Program-made: the position numbers and the translations under genes
Assembly (NCBI GenBank): GCA_963592185.1
Contig: CAVAVT010000004.1
Coordinates: forward strand, 1-64,000
Length of the DNA stretch: 64,000 bases
DNA from: CAVAVT01 sp963592185
GTDB lineage: Bacteria > Bacillota > Negativicutes > Selenomonadales > Selenomonadaceae
Direction of reading: 5' to 3'
Shown here: piece by piece, positions 1-7,748 of the stretch
How positions within the stretch are numbered: position 1 is the stretch's first letter
Layout: the number at the start of each line of letters is the position of its first letter
The notes under the pieces: generated by a model
Told to the model about the DNA's origin: nothing
Seen by the model: only the letters and a program-made list of their open reading frames with translations
Databases searched by the model: none

Positions 1-197
1 AGGATGCTGATGCTCATCTTTTGAAGGCTCATCAGCTTCAGACTTCTGAGCTTCTCAAGAAAGAAGCTGCTGGAGAGCTGAAGGATCCGTTCAATGTTCT
101 CATTGCTCATGCTCAGGACTATGTTATGACTGGCATGGCTATGAAGACTGTTGCTGAAGAGGTTGTTAATCTCTACACCCAGATTCGTGCTAAATAA
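1..197 (+). CDS. PTS lactose/cellobiose-type IIA component, C-terminal part (5' end outside window)
   Basis: Reading the frame whose codons start at position 3 gives 64 residues ending in TAA at 195-197. The fragment matches the C-terminal half of the lactose/cellobiose-family enzyme IIA: a helix with AH and QT, then EAAGE, then the IAHAQDYVMT stretch, where the His of the HAQD motif is the residue phosphorylated by HPr in this family, then a last helix EEVVNLYTQI. These proteins are small helical cytoplasmic trimers that pass phosphate to the IIB domain of a sugar permease. All alanine codons here are GCT, unlike the mixed GCA/GCC/GCT use in the next gene, which suggests high expression or a different codon history. 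Partner IIB/IIC genes would lie to the left. Family call is firm; substrate is not. Confidence 0.85.
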   Translation, partial: DADAHLLKAHQLQTSELLKKEAAGELKDPFNVLIAHAQDYVMTGMAMKTVAEEVVNLYTQIRAK

Positions 198-237
198 ATC
201 CTCAGTTTTATAGCTGTTATTCCCCCTAGAATGCTTA

Positions 238-297
238 ATCACCCTGTTGCATCTTTTATCTTTTTGATAAAATATTCGTCAACAGGGTGATTTTTTG
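238..297 (+). terminator. Rho-independent terminator after the PTS IIA gene
   Basis: A 12-bp stem (ATCACCCTGTTG at 238-249 with CAACAGGGTGAT at 280-291) encloses a second small hairpin (TTTTATC 254-260 with GATAAAA 266-272) and is followed by a run of T at 291-296. It ends the PTS transcript; the rest of the gap up to 447 is AT-rich and holds the upstream region of the metallopeptidase gene, where I see no convincing -35/-10 pair. Confidence 0.85.
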
Positions 298-447
298 CTA
301 TTATTATCTATATAGCGTGTTTTATTTCACAAAATTTTAATTGATAATGTGCTGTAGTTTTAAGATTCCATGCTTAAACTTTATGTATAAATATACATGA
401 TATCTACAAACATATAGGATATTATTCAACTGCTCAAGGAGGATAAA

Positions 448-1590
448 ATGAAATTTTCAAGCTTTAAGAAAAAAGCTGCTGTATCAGCTGCAGCCGCACT
501 GTGCGGTATTGCCCTCACCTTCCCTGCCATGCCAGCACCAAAGGCAGAGGCAAGTCTTTTAGGTGTTCTTATTACATCCGGAGTCCAGTATGCACAGCTT
601 GACCAGGCGGTAAAGTACTACAACAACAATGAGGAAGGAAGAAAGGCATTTTTTGAACAGCTGAAAAAGAATTATGGCGTAAATGACGACGCTGCCCTCA
701 ACGCACGCCTCGCCACTATTATGACCTCACTTTCCAGCGCCATTGAAGAGGTGGATCCCTCAATCAAAGAGAAACCTTATAACTATTTCATCAATACGGA
801 AACAACTTTTAATGCCTTCTGCACCCTAGGCCATAATATGAGTGTAAATACCGGTATGTTCAACATGGTAGCAAATGATGATGAAATCGCTGTAGTATTG
901 GGACATGAAATGGGGCATGGACAGAAGGACCACCCTGCAAAGGGATTCTATAAATCCATGCCTATCAATATTATCGGAGAGGTTATAGCTGACTCCCAGG
1001 GGGGCGTATTAGGTGCTGTAGGTGCAACTATTTTTGCAAATCAGGCTACTGCAAAGACTGTTACTAAACCACAGGAATGGGAAGCTGACAATCTTGCATT
1101 TGATTACATTACCCATAGCAACTACAATCCCGGGGCCTGTGCAGCTATCTGGCAGCGTGTTATGGAGAAACAAAGCGGTGGCGAAAAATCCAGCTTTATC
1201 GGTGAAATTTTCTCCCCGAATGACCATCCCACCAACGAACAGCGCAGGGATAATTATGCACAAAAGCTGTATGAATACAGCAATAAACATGTTGAGGTAA
1301 AGGATGCAAAAGTCTATGTCAATGGCAATGAATTCTTAACTCCTGCTCCTGCAGCCAATATGAGTTCTGCTGAACGTGCATTTTTCGTTGGGGGCAATCT
1401 TGCTGCTGCATATCACAATGGCCATGACAAAAATACCGCAACAAATAATGGTGGAACAGTATATCTTGGACCTCAGGCTATCATTGCCCCAGTTGCTGAG
1501 GACCTTTCGGCTGATGAAATTGTCACCAAACTTAATACTGTTATGAGCAGCAAGGACAAATCCTCCGATTCTGAAAAGAAATCCGACTAA
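448..1590 (+). CDS. Secreted M48-family zinc metallopeptidase
   Basis: 380 residues. The N-terminus has basic residues, a hydrophobic core and an AEA-type cleavage site around residue 35, a typical Sec signal peptide, so the protein should act outside the membrane. The zinc site is clear: HEMGH at residues 153-157 provides two histidines and the catalytic Glu, and WEAD at 211-214 provides the third ligand Glu, the usual M48 (HtpX/LoiP/BepA-like) arrangement. Unlike HtpX it lacks extra membrane segments, so it resembles the periplasmic/lipoprotein-type M48 proteases used in envelope quality control, although no lipobox is present. The C-terminal ~80 residues are low-complexity and rich in Ala, Asn, Ser and Lys. 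The start is set by AAGGAGG at 436-442. It is followed after 54 bases by a membrane protein gene on the same strand. Confidence 0.85.
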   Translation: MKFSSFKKKAAVSAAAALCGIALTFPAMPAPKAEASLLGVLITSGVQYAQLDQAVKYYNNNEEGRKAFFEQLKKNYGVNDDAALNARLATIMTSLSSAIEEVDPSIKEKPYNYFINTETTFNAFCTLGHNMSVNTGMFNMVANDDEIAVVLGHEMGHGQKDHPAKGFYKSMPINIIGEVIADSQGGVLGAVGATIFANQATAKTVTKPQEWEADNLAFDYITHSNYNPGACAAIWQRVMEKQSGGEKSSFIGEIFSPNDHPTNEQRRDNYAQKLYEYSNKHVEVKDAKVYVNGNEFLTPAPAANMSSAERAFFVGGNLAAAYHNGHDKNTATNNGGTVYLGPQAIIAPVAEDLSADEIVTKLNTVMSSKDKSSDSEKKSD

Positions 1591-1644
1591 GGCTTTTAAA
1601 AGTCTTAGCCGGTATTGAAATTTTTAAACATGCGAGGTGATTAT

Positions 1645-2715
1645 ATGTGGATTAAATACCGCACTTCCATTATTTTGGCGGTGACCTTTGCTGTGCTGTT
1701 TTCAGCTTTCTGGTTTTTCCCAGCACTGGCATTTATAGTATTTTTATCTATATTGATGCAGCTTCTTCTAACCCCCTGGGTAAACAGATTATCAAAACAT
1801 GTTTCCAGGGGACTGGCATCCGCCATTGTCTGCATACTATTTGTACTCATTCTGGTAGGTGCTCTGACTGTTGTAACCAGTACTGTAATACCTAATTTTA
1901 GATCCTTTGTGGACAATCTTCCAAAAATTTCAGAGAGATTTGATGAGATGTTTGATATGTCCGACTGGCAGTTTATCTCTGTTGAATTTGACCACCTGAT
2001 TGATCAAATGACATCCTTCAGCGTAGATGCACTGCAGTCATCTCTACTGCTTATTGTTGCTGTTTTCAATAAGGTTTTAGATTTTGTCATTATAATCTTT
2101 GTAACCTTCTATCTCCTAAAAGATGGTGAAAAAATAAAACATTATCTTGCGGAGCTTTTCCCTAAAAGTGATTATCACAGAATTCTCAACCTGTTCAACA
2201 AGATTTTGGCATCTCTTCAGGCTTATGTCCGTGGGCAAAGTCTTATATGCCTTATGACAGGAATCATCGTATTTATCTATTTCTCCATCCGTGGTCAGCA
2301 ATACGCCTCCATATTCGCGGTTGTTTCCGGTGTGTCTGAATTCATTCCTGTCCTTGGCCCTACTATAGCCTCTGCCTTTGCTGTGCTGCTTACCGCTACA
2401 CAGTCAGTTTCCATGGCTGTTCAAACTATCTTCTTTTTCCTGATTCTCACCCAGGTCAACCATAATGTGGTTTCTCCACAGCTGTTAGGAAAATCCCTAA
2501 AGCTTCATCCCGTTGCTATAATACTGGGTGTAATCTTTGGTGGCGAGCTTCTCGGAGCTGCTGGAATGTTCTTGGCTGTGCCCTGTATTGGAGTAATTAA
2601 ACTGATAATTGAAGATATACACGAAAACAATATTAAAAATCGCCAGTTATTCCTCATAAGAAAACGTATATTAAAAAAAGGCGACTTGAAAAACTTTGAC
2701 ATTCATAACAAATAA
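1645..2715 (+). CDS. AI-2E family (PerM/YtvI-like) membrane protein
   Basis: About 356 residues. I place the start at the ATG at 1645 because GAGGTGA lies 4 bases upstream (1634-1640); a TTG at 1615 in frame has no ribosome binding site. Hydrophobic segments sit near the N-terminus (two), around residue 60, around 145-165, and as a block of four or five in the second half, separated by an amphipathic loop, as in the DUF20/AI-2E transporter family. Conserved family features seen include LLKDGEK before the long loop, SEFIPVLGPTI, and HPVAIILGVIFGGELLGAAG. Members have been linked to export of autoinducer-2, Na+/H+ exchange or other solutes, so no substrate can be given. It is convergent with the aminotransferase gene. 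Confidence 0.85.
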   Translation: MWIKYRTSIILAVTFAVLFSAFWFFPALAFIVFLSILMQLLLTPWVNRLSKHVSRGLASAIVCILFVLILVGALTVVTSTVIPNFRSFVDNLPKISERFDEMFDMSDWQFISVEFDHLIDQMTSFSVDALQSSLLLIVAVFNKVLDFVIIIFVTFYLLKDGEKIKHYLAELFPKSDYHRILNLFNKILASLQAYVRGQSLICLMTGIIVFIYFSIRGQQYASIFAVVSGVSEFIPVLGPTIASAFAVLLTATQSVSMAVQTIFFFLILTQVNHNVVSPQLLGKSLKLHPVAIILGVIFGGELLGAAGMFLAVPCIGVIKLIIEDIHENNIKNRQLFLIRKRILKKGDLKNFDIHNK

Positions 2716-2768
2716 AAAAGCCGGATGCTGCTGATACATTAATATCAATAGCATCCGGTATTTTTTAT
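2714..2768. terminator. Bidirectional terminator between convergent genes
   Basis: CCGGATGCT (2721-2729) pairs with AGCATCCGG (2750-2758). An A-run precedes the stem (2714-2719) and a T-run follows (2761-2766), so the hairpin can end transcription from both the AI-2E-family gene and the oppositely oriented aminotransferase gene. Confidence 0.85.
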
Positions 2769-3946
2769 CTGTTCAAGTATCCTTCAATTCCATGCTTTAG
2801 ACGTTCCAGACCATCTACAACCTTGTCATGCTGGCAGCCCAGGTTCATCCTTAAACAATAATGTCCGTCACCTCTATACTGGCCTCCAGCGGTTATATAT
2901 AGCCCAGTGGTCTTACGAATAAACTCCGCCAGTTCATCTGTTGAAGCTCCCTCCGTATCCCCCACAATACCTCTGCAGTCCAGCCAGAGAAGATATGAGG
3001 ATGGACCAGCCACGGGGATTACATTTGGTATATTTTTTTCGATATATTCCACCGCATAAGTCATATTACGCTCAATGTATTTGCACAATTCATCCAGCCA
3101 CGGACCGCCCTGGCTATATGCTGCCACTGCTGCCGCAATTGAAAATGCCCCAGGTTCCGCCACTTCATTGGAATTAAGCCCCCTGTCAATCTTCTGCCTG
3201 AGAGCTGTCTGTGGAATGATTACAGCAGCTGTGTTGATTCCAGCAATATTAAATGCCTTGCTGGGGGAAATACAGGTCATGCTCACATCACGACAATCCG
3301 CTGAAGCTGAAGCAAAGGGAACATAGCTTGTGCCGGGCTTGACAATGTCACAGTGAACTTCATCGGACAATACAGTAACACTGTATTTTTTACACAAAGC
3401 CCCTACCTTGGCAAGCTCTTCCTTGGACCAGATTTTACCAGAAGGATTCTGTGGATTACACATAATCATCATAGTAGTTAGAGGACGTGCCAGCTTTTCC
3501 TCTAAATCCTCAAAATCTATATGATACTCACCCTTAGAATATGCCAAAGGACATTCCAAAGTATGCCGTCCAAAGTTCTCAATGGAATGGAAGAAAATGT
3601 CATAGACCGGAGTAAGCACCAATACAGAATCTCCTACATTTGTTATACGCTGAACAGAACTGGATATTGCAGCCACAACACCTGTGGTAAAAATCATCCA
3701 TTCTTTCTTAATTTCAAAATTGTGTCTTGTCCTCCACCAATTTTGAATAGCCTCATACCAATCCTCGGTTACGATATGATACCCAAAAATTCCATGCTCC
3801 ACCTTATTTTGAAGAGCCTGTCTCACAGCAGGAGCTGTTTGAAAATCCATATCTGCAACCCACATAGGCAGCTCGTTATCAGCCACATCCCATTTCAGAG
3901 AGCCTGTATCTCTGCGATTCGTTGGTTCGTCAAAATTAAATTCCAT
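2765..3946 (-). CDS. PatB/MalY-type PLP-dependent aminotransferase (putative cystathionine beta-lyase)
   Basis: 393 residues, a full-length fold-type I PLP enzyme. The N-terminal NELPMWVADMDF stretch is the signature of the PatB/MalY subgroup. NPQNPSG near residue 165, DEVHCD at 195-200 and SPSKAFNIAG, with the Schiff-base lysine at about residue 230, complete the PLP site. Known members cleave cystathionine or cysteine C-S bonds (PatB) or act as modulators (MalY); the exact substrate cannot be read from sequence. It starts two bases after the stop of the MATE gene (TGA-T-ATG), so the two are co-transcribed and probably translationally coupled. That pairing could mean export of a sulfur-containing or toxic amino-acid product, which is only an inference. 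Confidence 0.88.
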   Translation of the reverse strand: MEFNFDEPTNRRDTGSLKWDVADNELPMWVADMDFQTAPAVRQALQNKVEHGIFGYHIVTEDWYEAIQNWWRTRHNFEIKKEWMIFTTGVVAAISSSVQRITNVGDSVLVLTPVYDIFFHSIENFGRHTLECPLAYSKGEYHIDFEDLEEKLARPLTTMMIMCNPQNPSGKIWSKEELAKVGALCKKYSVTVLSDEVHCDIVKPGTSYVPFASASADCRDVSMTCISPSKAFNIAGINTAAVIIPQTALRQKIDRGLNSNEVAEPGAFSIAAAVAAYSQGGPWLDELCKYIERNMTYAVEYIEKNIPNVIPVAGPSSYLLWLDCRGIVGDTEGASTDELAEFIRKTTGLYITAGGQYRGDGHYCLRMNLGCQHDKVVDGLERLKHGIEGYLNR

Positions 3947-3947
3947 A

Positions 3948-5369
3948 TCAATGCTCCTTTTGCACTTTTTTCAGCCAGCTTTCCTGCTTAAGCCTCAGCA
4001 GCATAAACAATCCCCTGCACCAAAGCTCAATGCACATGGCAATCCACATGCCCACAAGTCCATAATCCCCTACCAAAATCAGGCATAGAACAACACGGAT
4101 TCCCCATATGCTGAATATATTCAGCAGGCTGGGTATCAATGTATCCCCAACGCCTCTAAGAGCACCTGCGGCGATTATAGAGGCCGCAAACATTGGCTCC
4201 GCAAACATTTCAATTCTCAATACTCTTGTACCAAGCTCCCGGACAGCCTGATCTGGTGTAAGTATGGCAAAAATCCATGGAGCTGCCACATACATAAGCA
4301 CAGCTGTAACACTCATAATAACCATACCAATACCTATGGCGCTTCTTGCGAAATTTCGTATTAAATCATGTCTTCCAGCCCCAAGGCTTTGTCCCACAAT
4401 TGGGGAAATTGCCGATGCAATTCCATATCCCGGCATGTAGCAAAGACCTTCCGCTGTAATAGCGAAAGAATTTGCAGCTATTGCAACCGCCCCCAAGGGT
4501 GCTGCAATGGCTGTTGTTGCCACCATTGCCCCACACATAACAGCATTCTCCAATGCCACTGGAAAACCCAGCCGCACAGCCTTGAAGACACACTCTCTCG
4601 TAAGATGCCATACTTCCCCGGCTCTAAGACTCAGTTCAGGAGATTTTGACAGCAGACACCACATAATAAGCGACATGGCAATAAGCTCTGATACCGCCGT
4701 CCCCAGCGCTGCCCCGGGAACCCCCAGACCGGCTCCGGGAATAAACATACTGAAGCCTCCAATAGATACCATCCTTGAGGGGAAAATAAAGAAAAAATTC
4801 CAAAAAGCATCCAGAAAACACATCATAGAATTTATTATTCCAGGAGTTTTCGTATTACCAGTGCTTTGCAGCATGGCACTTCCAAAATATCTAAGCTGAT
4901 AAAGCGGCAGACTGCAGCAGAATATGCCGAAATATTTCCCGGCATTGTCACAAATCTGTGCATCTCCCCCTAACAGCACAGGCAGATAGGGGCTGAAAAT
5001 AGCTCCAGCAGCCCCCAGAAGGATGGATAATGCGAAACAGCATATAATTCCCTGCCGCATAATATCCCTCGCCTCGTCCCACTTGCAGGCACCAAGCCGG
5101 TGAGCTGTCTGTATGGAAAATCCCACCACTGCAGCAACGCTTATACCACCTAGAAGCCATGTGGAGGAGCTAACCAAACCTATTGATGCGGAAGCTCCTG
5201 CCCCCAGACTTCCCACCATAGCAGCATCTATATATTCCATGGCTATCATAGTTACCTGTGCCATAACAGTAGGCAAACTCATTTTCAGGACCAGGTATAT
5301 CTGCTGCCGAAGGGTCACAGGCTTATCGCTTGCCAGCATTGCCTTTAACGTTCTGTGCCTTTCAGACAT
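3948..5369 (-). CDS. MATE-family multidrug/cation exporter
   Basis: 473 residues with about twelve hydrophobic segments and the pseudo-twofold arrangement of MATE transporters. The first half contains AMEYIDAAMVGSLG, a family hallmark in which an acidic residue in TM1 is involved in cation coupling; the second half repeats the pattern (GYGIASAISPIVGQSLGAG). MATE proteins export organic cations or metabolites against Na+ or H+ in the inner membrane. The ATG at 5369 is preceded by a weak AAGGGG. It is the first gene of a two-gene unit with the PatB-type enzyme. A DUF3737 gene lies 51 bases upstream on the same strand, so all three may share the promoter at 6321-6351. Confidence 0.9.
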   Translation of the reverse strand: MSERHRTLKAMLASDKPVTLRQQIYLVLKMSLPTVMAQVTMIAMEYIDAAMVGSLGAGASASIGLVSSSTWLLGGISVAAVVGFSIQTAHRLGACKWDEARDIMRQGIICCFALSILLGAAGAIFSPYLPVLLGGDAQICDNAGKYFGIFCCSLPLYQLRYFGSAMLQSTGNTKTPGIINSMMCFLDAFWNFFFIFPSRMVSIGGFSMFIPGAGLGVPGAALGTAVSELIAMSLIMWCLLSKSPELSLRAGEVWHLTRECVFKAVRLGFPVALENAVMCGAMVATTAIAAPLGAVAIAANSFAITAEGLCYMPGYGIASAISPIVGQSLGAGRHDLIRNFARSAIGIGMVIMSVTAVLMYVAAPWIFAILTPDQAVRELGTRVLRIEMFAEPMFAASIIAAGALRGVGDTLIPSLLNIFSIWGIRVVLCLILVGDYGLVGMWIAMCIELWCRGLFMLLRLKQESWLKKVQKEH

Positions 5370-5420
5370 TTAGTTTCTGCCCCTTCATAAAAATATTATT
5401 CCTCCCTGCCTCCAGGATTT

Positions 5421-6284
5421 TTACTTGGAGGTTTCAATGATTTCTGTTTTTGATGAATCGACTTTTGGATCATCAAATATAATTTCTCCGATTTCCTTTG
5501 CCTGAATTCTGCCACTGTAAGGATTTTTTACACTTACAATGCTGCTGGTAATTTCTGCATCCACATTGCTGCAATATTCAAATGCCAAATCCGTATTAAG
5601 CAGTCTGCAATTCTTCATGGTAAGATTTTCAATATAGCAAAGTCCCTGAAGGCTCTCCAGTGTGCAATTTATAAGTGTCACATTCTTAGAATTCCATGCA
5701 AAATATTCTCCAGTAATAAAGGAATCCTCAATTACAATATTTTCGCAATTCCAAAATGCATCCTTTGAAAGCATTCTAGCATTTTTTACATGTACATTAT
5801 AAGAACCGTCAAAGGGATAGTTTCCTATGAGCTTGAAATTTTCTATCTCAAGGTCATGGCTGTTCATGCCAAAATAATTTCCTTTTGCAGATACATCCTT
5901 CATGCGGACATTGCTGCAATGCCAAAGGGTTTCCTCAGCATTGGGCATATCGAGGCGGATTAAATCCACATCGTCACATCTTCTGAAAGTTTTAGGAGCC
6001 TCAATAAGTACATCCTCCATATAAAGATGATTGGTATACCATATACCGGCACGTCCCATTTCAAACAGAGAGCTGTCCTTGACTTCCACATTATTGCAGT
6101 ACCAAAGAGGATACTTCCACTGAAAAGTTGTATTGCTTATAACTATGTCACAGCTTTCCTTCAGAGGAGATTCCCCATCAGCAAAAGTACAATATTCCAG
6201 CTTTAGCCCATTGCTTTTAAACAGCGCCCTTTCTCCGGTAAAACGCTGTTCAGTATATATCTTATTTGTCTTTATATTATTCAT
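5421..6284 (-). CDS. DUF3737 family protein (right-handed beta-helix type)
   Basis: 287 residues without signal peptide or membrane segment. The sequence consists of repeated short strands with the pattern V-x-I/L-x-N/D-C/S (for example CDIVISNTTF, CNNVEVKDSSLF, CSNVRMKDVS, CENIVIEDSFITG, SKNVTLINCTL), spaced about 20 residues apart, which indicates a parallel beta-helix. I recognise it as DUF3737; no biochemical function is known to me. GGAGG sits directly upstream of the ATG. It is the first gene behind a 19-bp-spaced promoter with an inverted repeat, the architecture used by MerR-family activators, and is followed by a MATE exporter, which fits a drug- or stress-inducible cassette. Confidence 0.8.
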   Translation of the reverse strand: MNNIKTNKIYTEQRFTGERALFKSNGLKLEYCTFADGESPLKESCDIVISNTTFQWKYPLWYCNNVEVKDSSLFEMGRAGIWYTNHLYMEDVLIEAPKTFRRCDDVDLIRLDMPNAEETLWHCSNVRMKDVSAKGNYFGMNSHDLEIENFKLIGNYPFDGSYNVHVKNARMLSKDAFWNCENIVIEDSFITGEYFAWNSKNVTLINCTLESLQGLCYIENLTMKNCRLLNTDLAFEYCSNVDAEITSSIVSVKNPYSGRIQAKEIGEIIFDDPKVDSSKTEIIETSK

Positions 6285-6320
6285 TAATTTTGCCTCCTAG
6301 AGTAAAAATTTACACTATAA

Positions 6321-6351
6321 ATTATACTATCTGGAGTATGGTTAAAGTCAA
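6321..6351 (-). promoter_or_regulatory. MerR-like promoter of the DUF3737-MATE-aminotransferase unit
   Basis: On the minus strand TTGACT (6346-6351) and TATAAT (6321-6326) are separated by 19 bases (6327-6345), two more than optimal for sigma-A. An inverted repeat ATACT-N6-AGTAT (6324-6339) covers much of the spacer and the edge of the -10. An over-long spacer with a dyad between the elements is the hallmark of promoters activated by MerR-family proteins. No merR gene lies in the window, so the regulator is unknown. Confidence 0.5.
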
Positions 6352-6378
6352 ACATATTTAACTATTAAATAAAAATAA

Positions 6379-7062
6379 TTATCCTTTATGTATTCTGGAC
6401 CTTATTTCCTGAAGCCGTGGCACCAGCAATACAGATAATTTTTCCTCAAGCTCTGGCAGCTCGGCGGAATCAAAGGCATAGGTCATATCCGGAAGATTAT
6501 TGATTCGTGCTTCGCCATAAAACTCGTCACGAAACATATTATAGTAAATAATAAAATTACTTTCGTTTTCAAAATCCGAATAGTCAAATACGATTACAGA
6601 ACCATTCAATACAACAGCAGGAGCATCCGGACGAATATATAGCTCAAATCCCTCCAGAGTGTCAGGCAGCAGCTCCTTATAATCCCATTCGGTAATATGC
6701 TTTTCCTTTACCAAATTATTTAGGGTTGCTGGATTAAATTCCACCATGTCATGAAGAACCTCCATCATGTGGGCTTTAAGCAGACTCTCGAAGGTTTCGA
6801 TATTAGGGGCAATAAATTCAATCCTGCAAAACTCAGTTAGTCCAATTTTTACTCTGAACTTATATTCCTTTGTTTCTTCATGGAAATATGCAGCTGCACT
6901 TAAATGGGCCTCAAGGTTGTCATATCGGAAAAGATCATACTTGTCTCCATGGATTTTTGGGCTGCTGTCCAATACAAACCCATATGCTTTTTGGGGAAGT
7001 TCCTCCCTGTAAAGCCATCCTTCTGTGTCCTTCTCCACACGTTCAATAGAGGCATCCTTCAT
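6379..7062 (-). CDS. Protein of unknown function with two tandem repeats
   Basis: 227 residues, acidic, no signal peptide or membrane helix; I do not recognise the family. The two halves look homologous. Each begins with W-x-Y-[RK]-E/L-LP followed by an F-x-L strand (GWLYREELP near residue 15, EWDYKELLP near 125), then aromatic-rich strands (YKFRVKIG / YGEARI), then a helix rich in E and L (ETFESLLKAHMMEVL / PELEEKLSVLLVPRL). The order suggests a duplicated alpha/beta domain of about 100 residues. The ATG at 7062 is preceded by AAGGGAG (7070-7076), which lies inside a stable inverted repeat, so expression may be controlled by RNA structure. It stands between the plsY gene and the DUF3737 promoter. 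Confidence 0.6.
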   Translation of the reverse strand: MKDASIERVEKDTEGWLYREELPQKAYGFVLDSSPKIHGDKYDLFRYDNLEAHLSAAAYFHEETKEYKFRVKIGLTEFCRIEFIAPNIETFESLLKAHMMEVLHDMVEFNPATLNNLVKEKHITEWDYKELLPDTLEGFELYIRPDAPAVVLNGSVIVFDYSDFENESNFIIYYNMFRDEFYGEARINNLPDMTYAFDSAELPELEEKLSVLLVPRLQEIRSRIHKG

Positions 7063-7069
7063 TTCTCTA

Positions 7070-7116
7070 CTCCCTTAAAAACAGTTTTTAAGGGACAGTT
7101 TTCCCTGCCCCTTAAA
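7070..7116 (-). promoter_or_regulatory. Alternative hairpins: plsY terminator versus ribosome-binding-site sequestering stem
   Basis: Read on the minus strand there are three mutually compatible segments: TTTAAGGG (7116-7109), CCCTTAAAAAC (7094-7084) and GTTTTTAAGGG (7082-7072). Segments 1 and 2, extended by CAG/CTG, form a hairpin just after plsY. Segments 2 and 3 form an 11-bp stem with a one-base loop that buries the AAGGG of the next gene's ribosome binding site. The two structures exclude each other, as in attenuators. The T-run after the first hairpin is short, so its terminator strength is uncertain. Confidence 0.5.
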
Positions 7117-7127
7117 TTTAAAATATA

Positions 7128-7748
7128 TTACCGATGACCGGCCTTTATCTTATTTTCCGTACCTGTACGCAGCCGCTGAATATTTGTCTTGTGCCGATAA
7201 ATAACAAATACAGCTGTCAAAAGACCAAACACAATAAATTCAGCACTTTCACCAAAAATTACCGCAAGCACAGGAACCATTGCAGCTCCTACTATAGAGC
7301 CTAATGATACATATTTCGTAACCAATACAATAACAAGCCATACAAGGAAAACAATTACAGACACCTTTGGCATAAGCATTATCAGCACGCCAAGGCCTGT
7401 AGCCACTCCTTTTCCGCCCTTGAACTTCATGTATATTGACCAGGAATGTCCCACAATTGCCAGGATACCTCCTAGAACCATTCCAAGCTCCGGAGAGGAT
7501 GTGTGAGAGCCTAAATACACACCAAGAATACCTTTAAGAGCATCCAGAAGAAATACCGCAATTCCAGGACCTTTTCCCAGGGTTCTCCAGGCATTTGTAG
7601 CGCCGATATTTTTACTGCCGCACTTTCTTAAATCCGTATTCCATATGACCTTGCCTAAAATAAGGCCAGAAGGAATAGAACCTATGAGATACGCCAGCAG
7701 TAAAGCTATGGGAAAACTAATTGCTGCAGCATTGCTATCCATAACCAT
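7128..7748 (-). CDS. plsY: Acyl-phosphate:glycerol-3-phosphate acyltransferase PlsY
   Basis: About 206 residues, polytopic with five or so membrane segments. It transfers the acyl chain of acyl-phosphate to glycerol-3-phosphate, the first step of phospholipid synthesis. Family motifs visible are LIGSIPSGLILGK, the GSKNIGATNAWRTLG loop, and KFKGGKGVATGLG. Start choice: the GTG at 7751 is one base from the AGGAGG, so the ATG at 7748, overlapping the der stop as TGATG, or the ATG at 7742 is more likely. It is translationally coupled to der, and its product feeds PlsC encoded further upstream at 12688-13284. Confidence 0.93.
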   Translation of the reverse strand: MVMDSNAAAISFPIALLLAYLIGSIPSGLILGKVIWNTDLRKCGSKNIGATNAWRTLGKGPGIAVFLLDALKGILGVYLGSHTSSPELGMVLGGILAIVGHSWSIYMKFKGGKGVATGLGVLIMLMPKVSVIVFLVWLVIVLVTKYVSLGSIVGAAMVPVLAVIFGESAEFIVFGLLTAVFVIYRHKTNIQRLRTGTENKIKAGHR

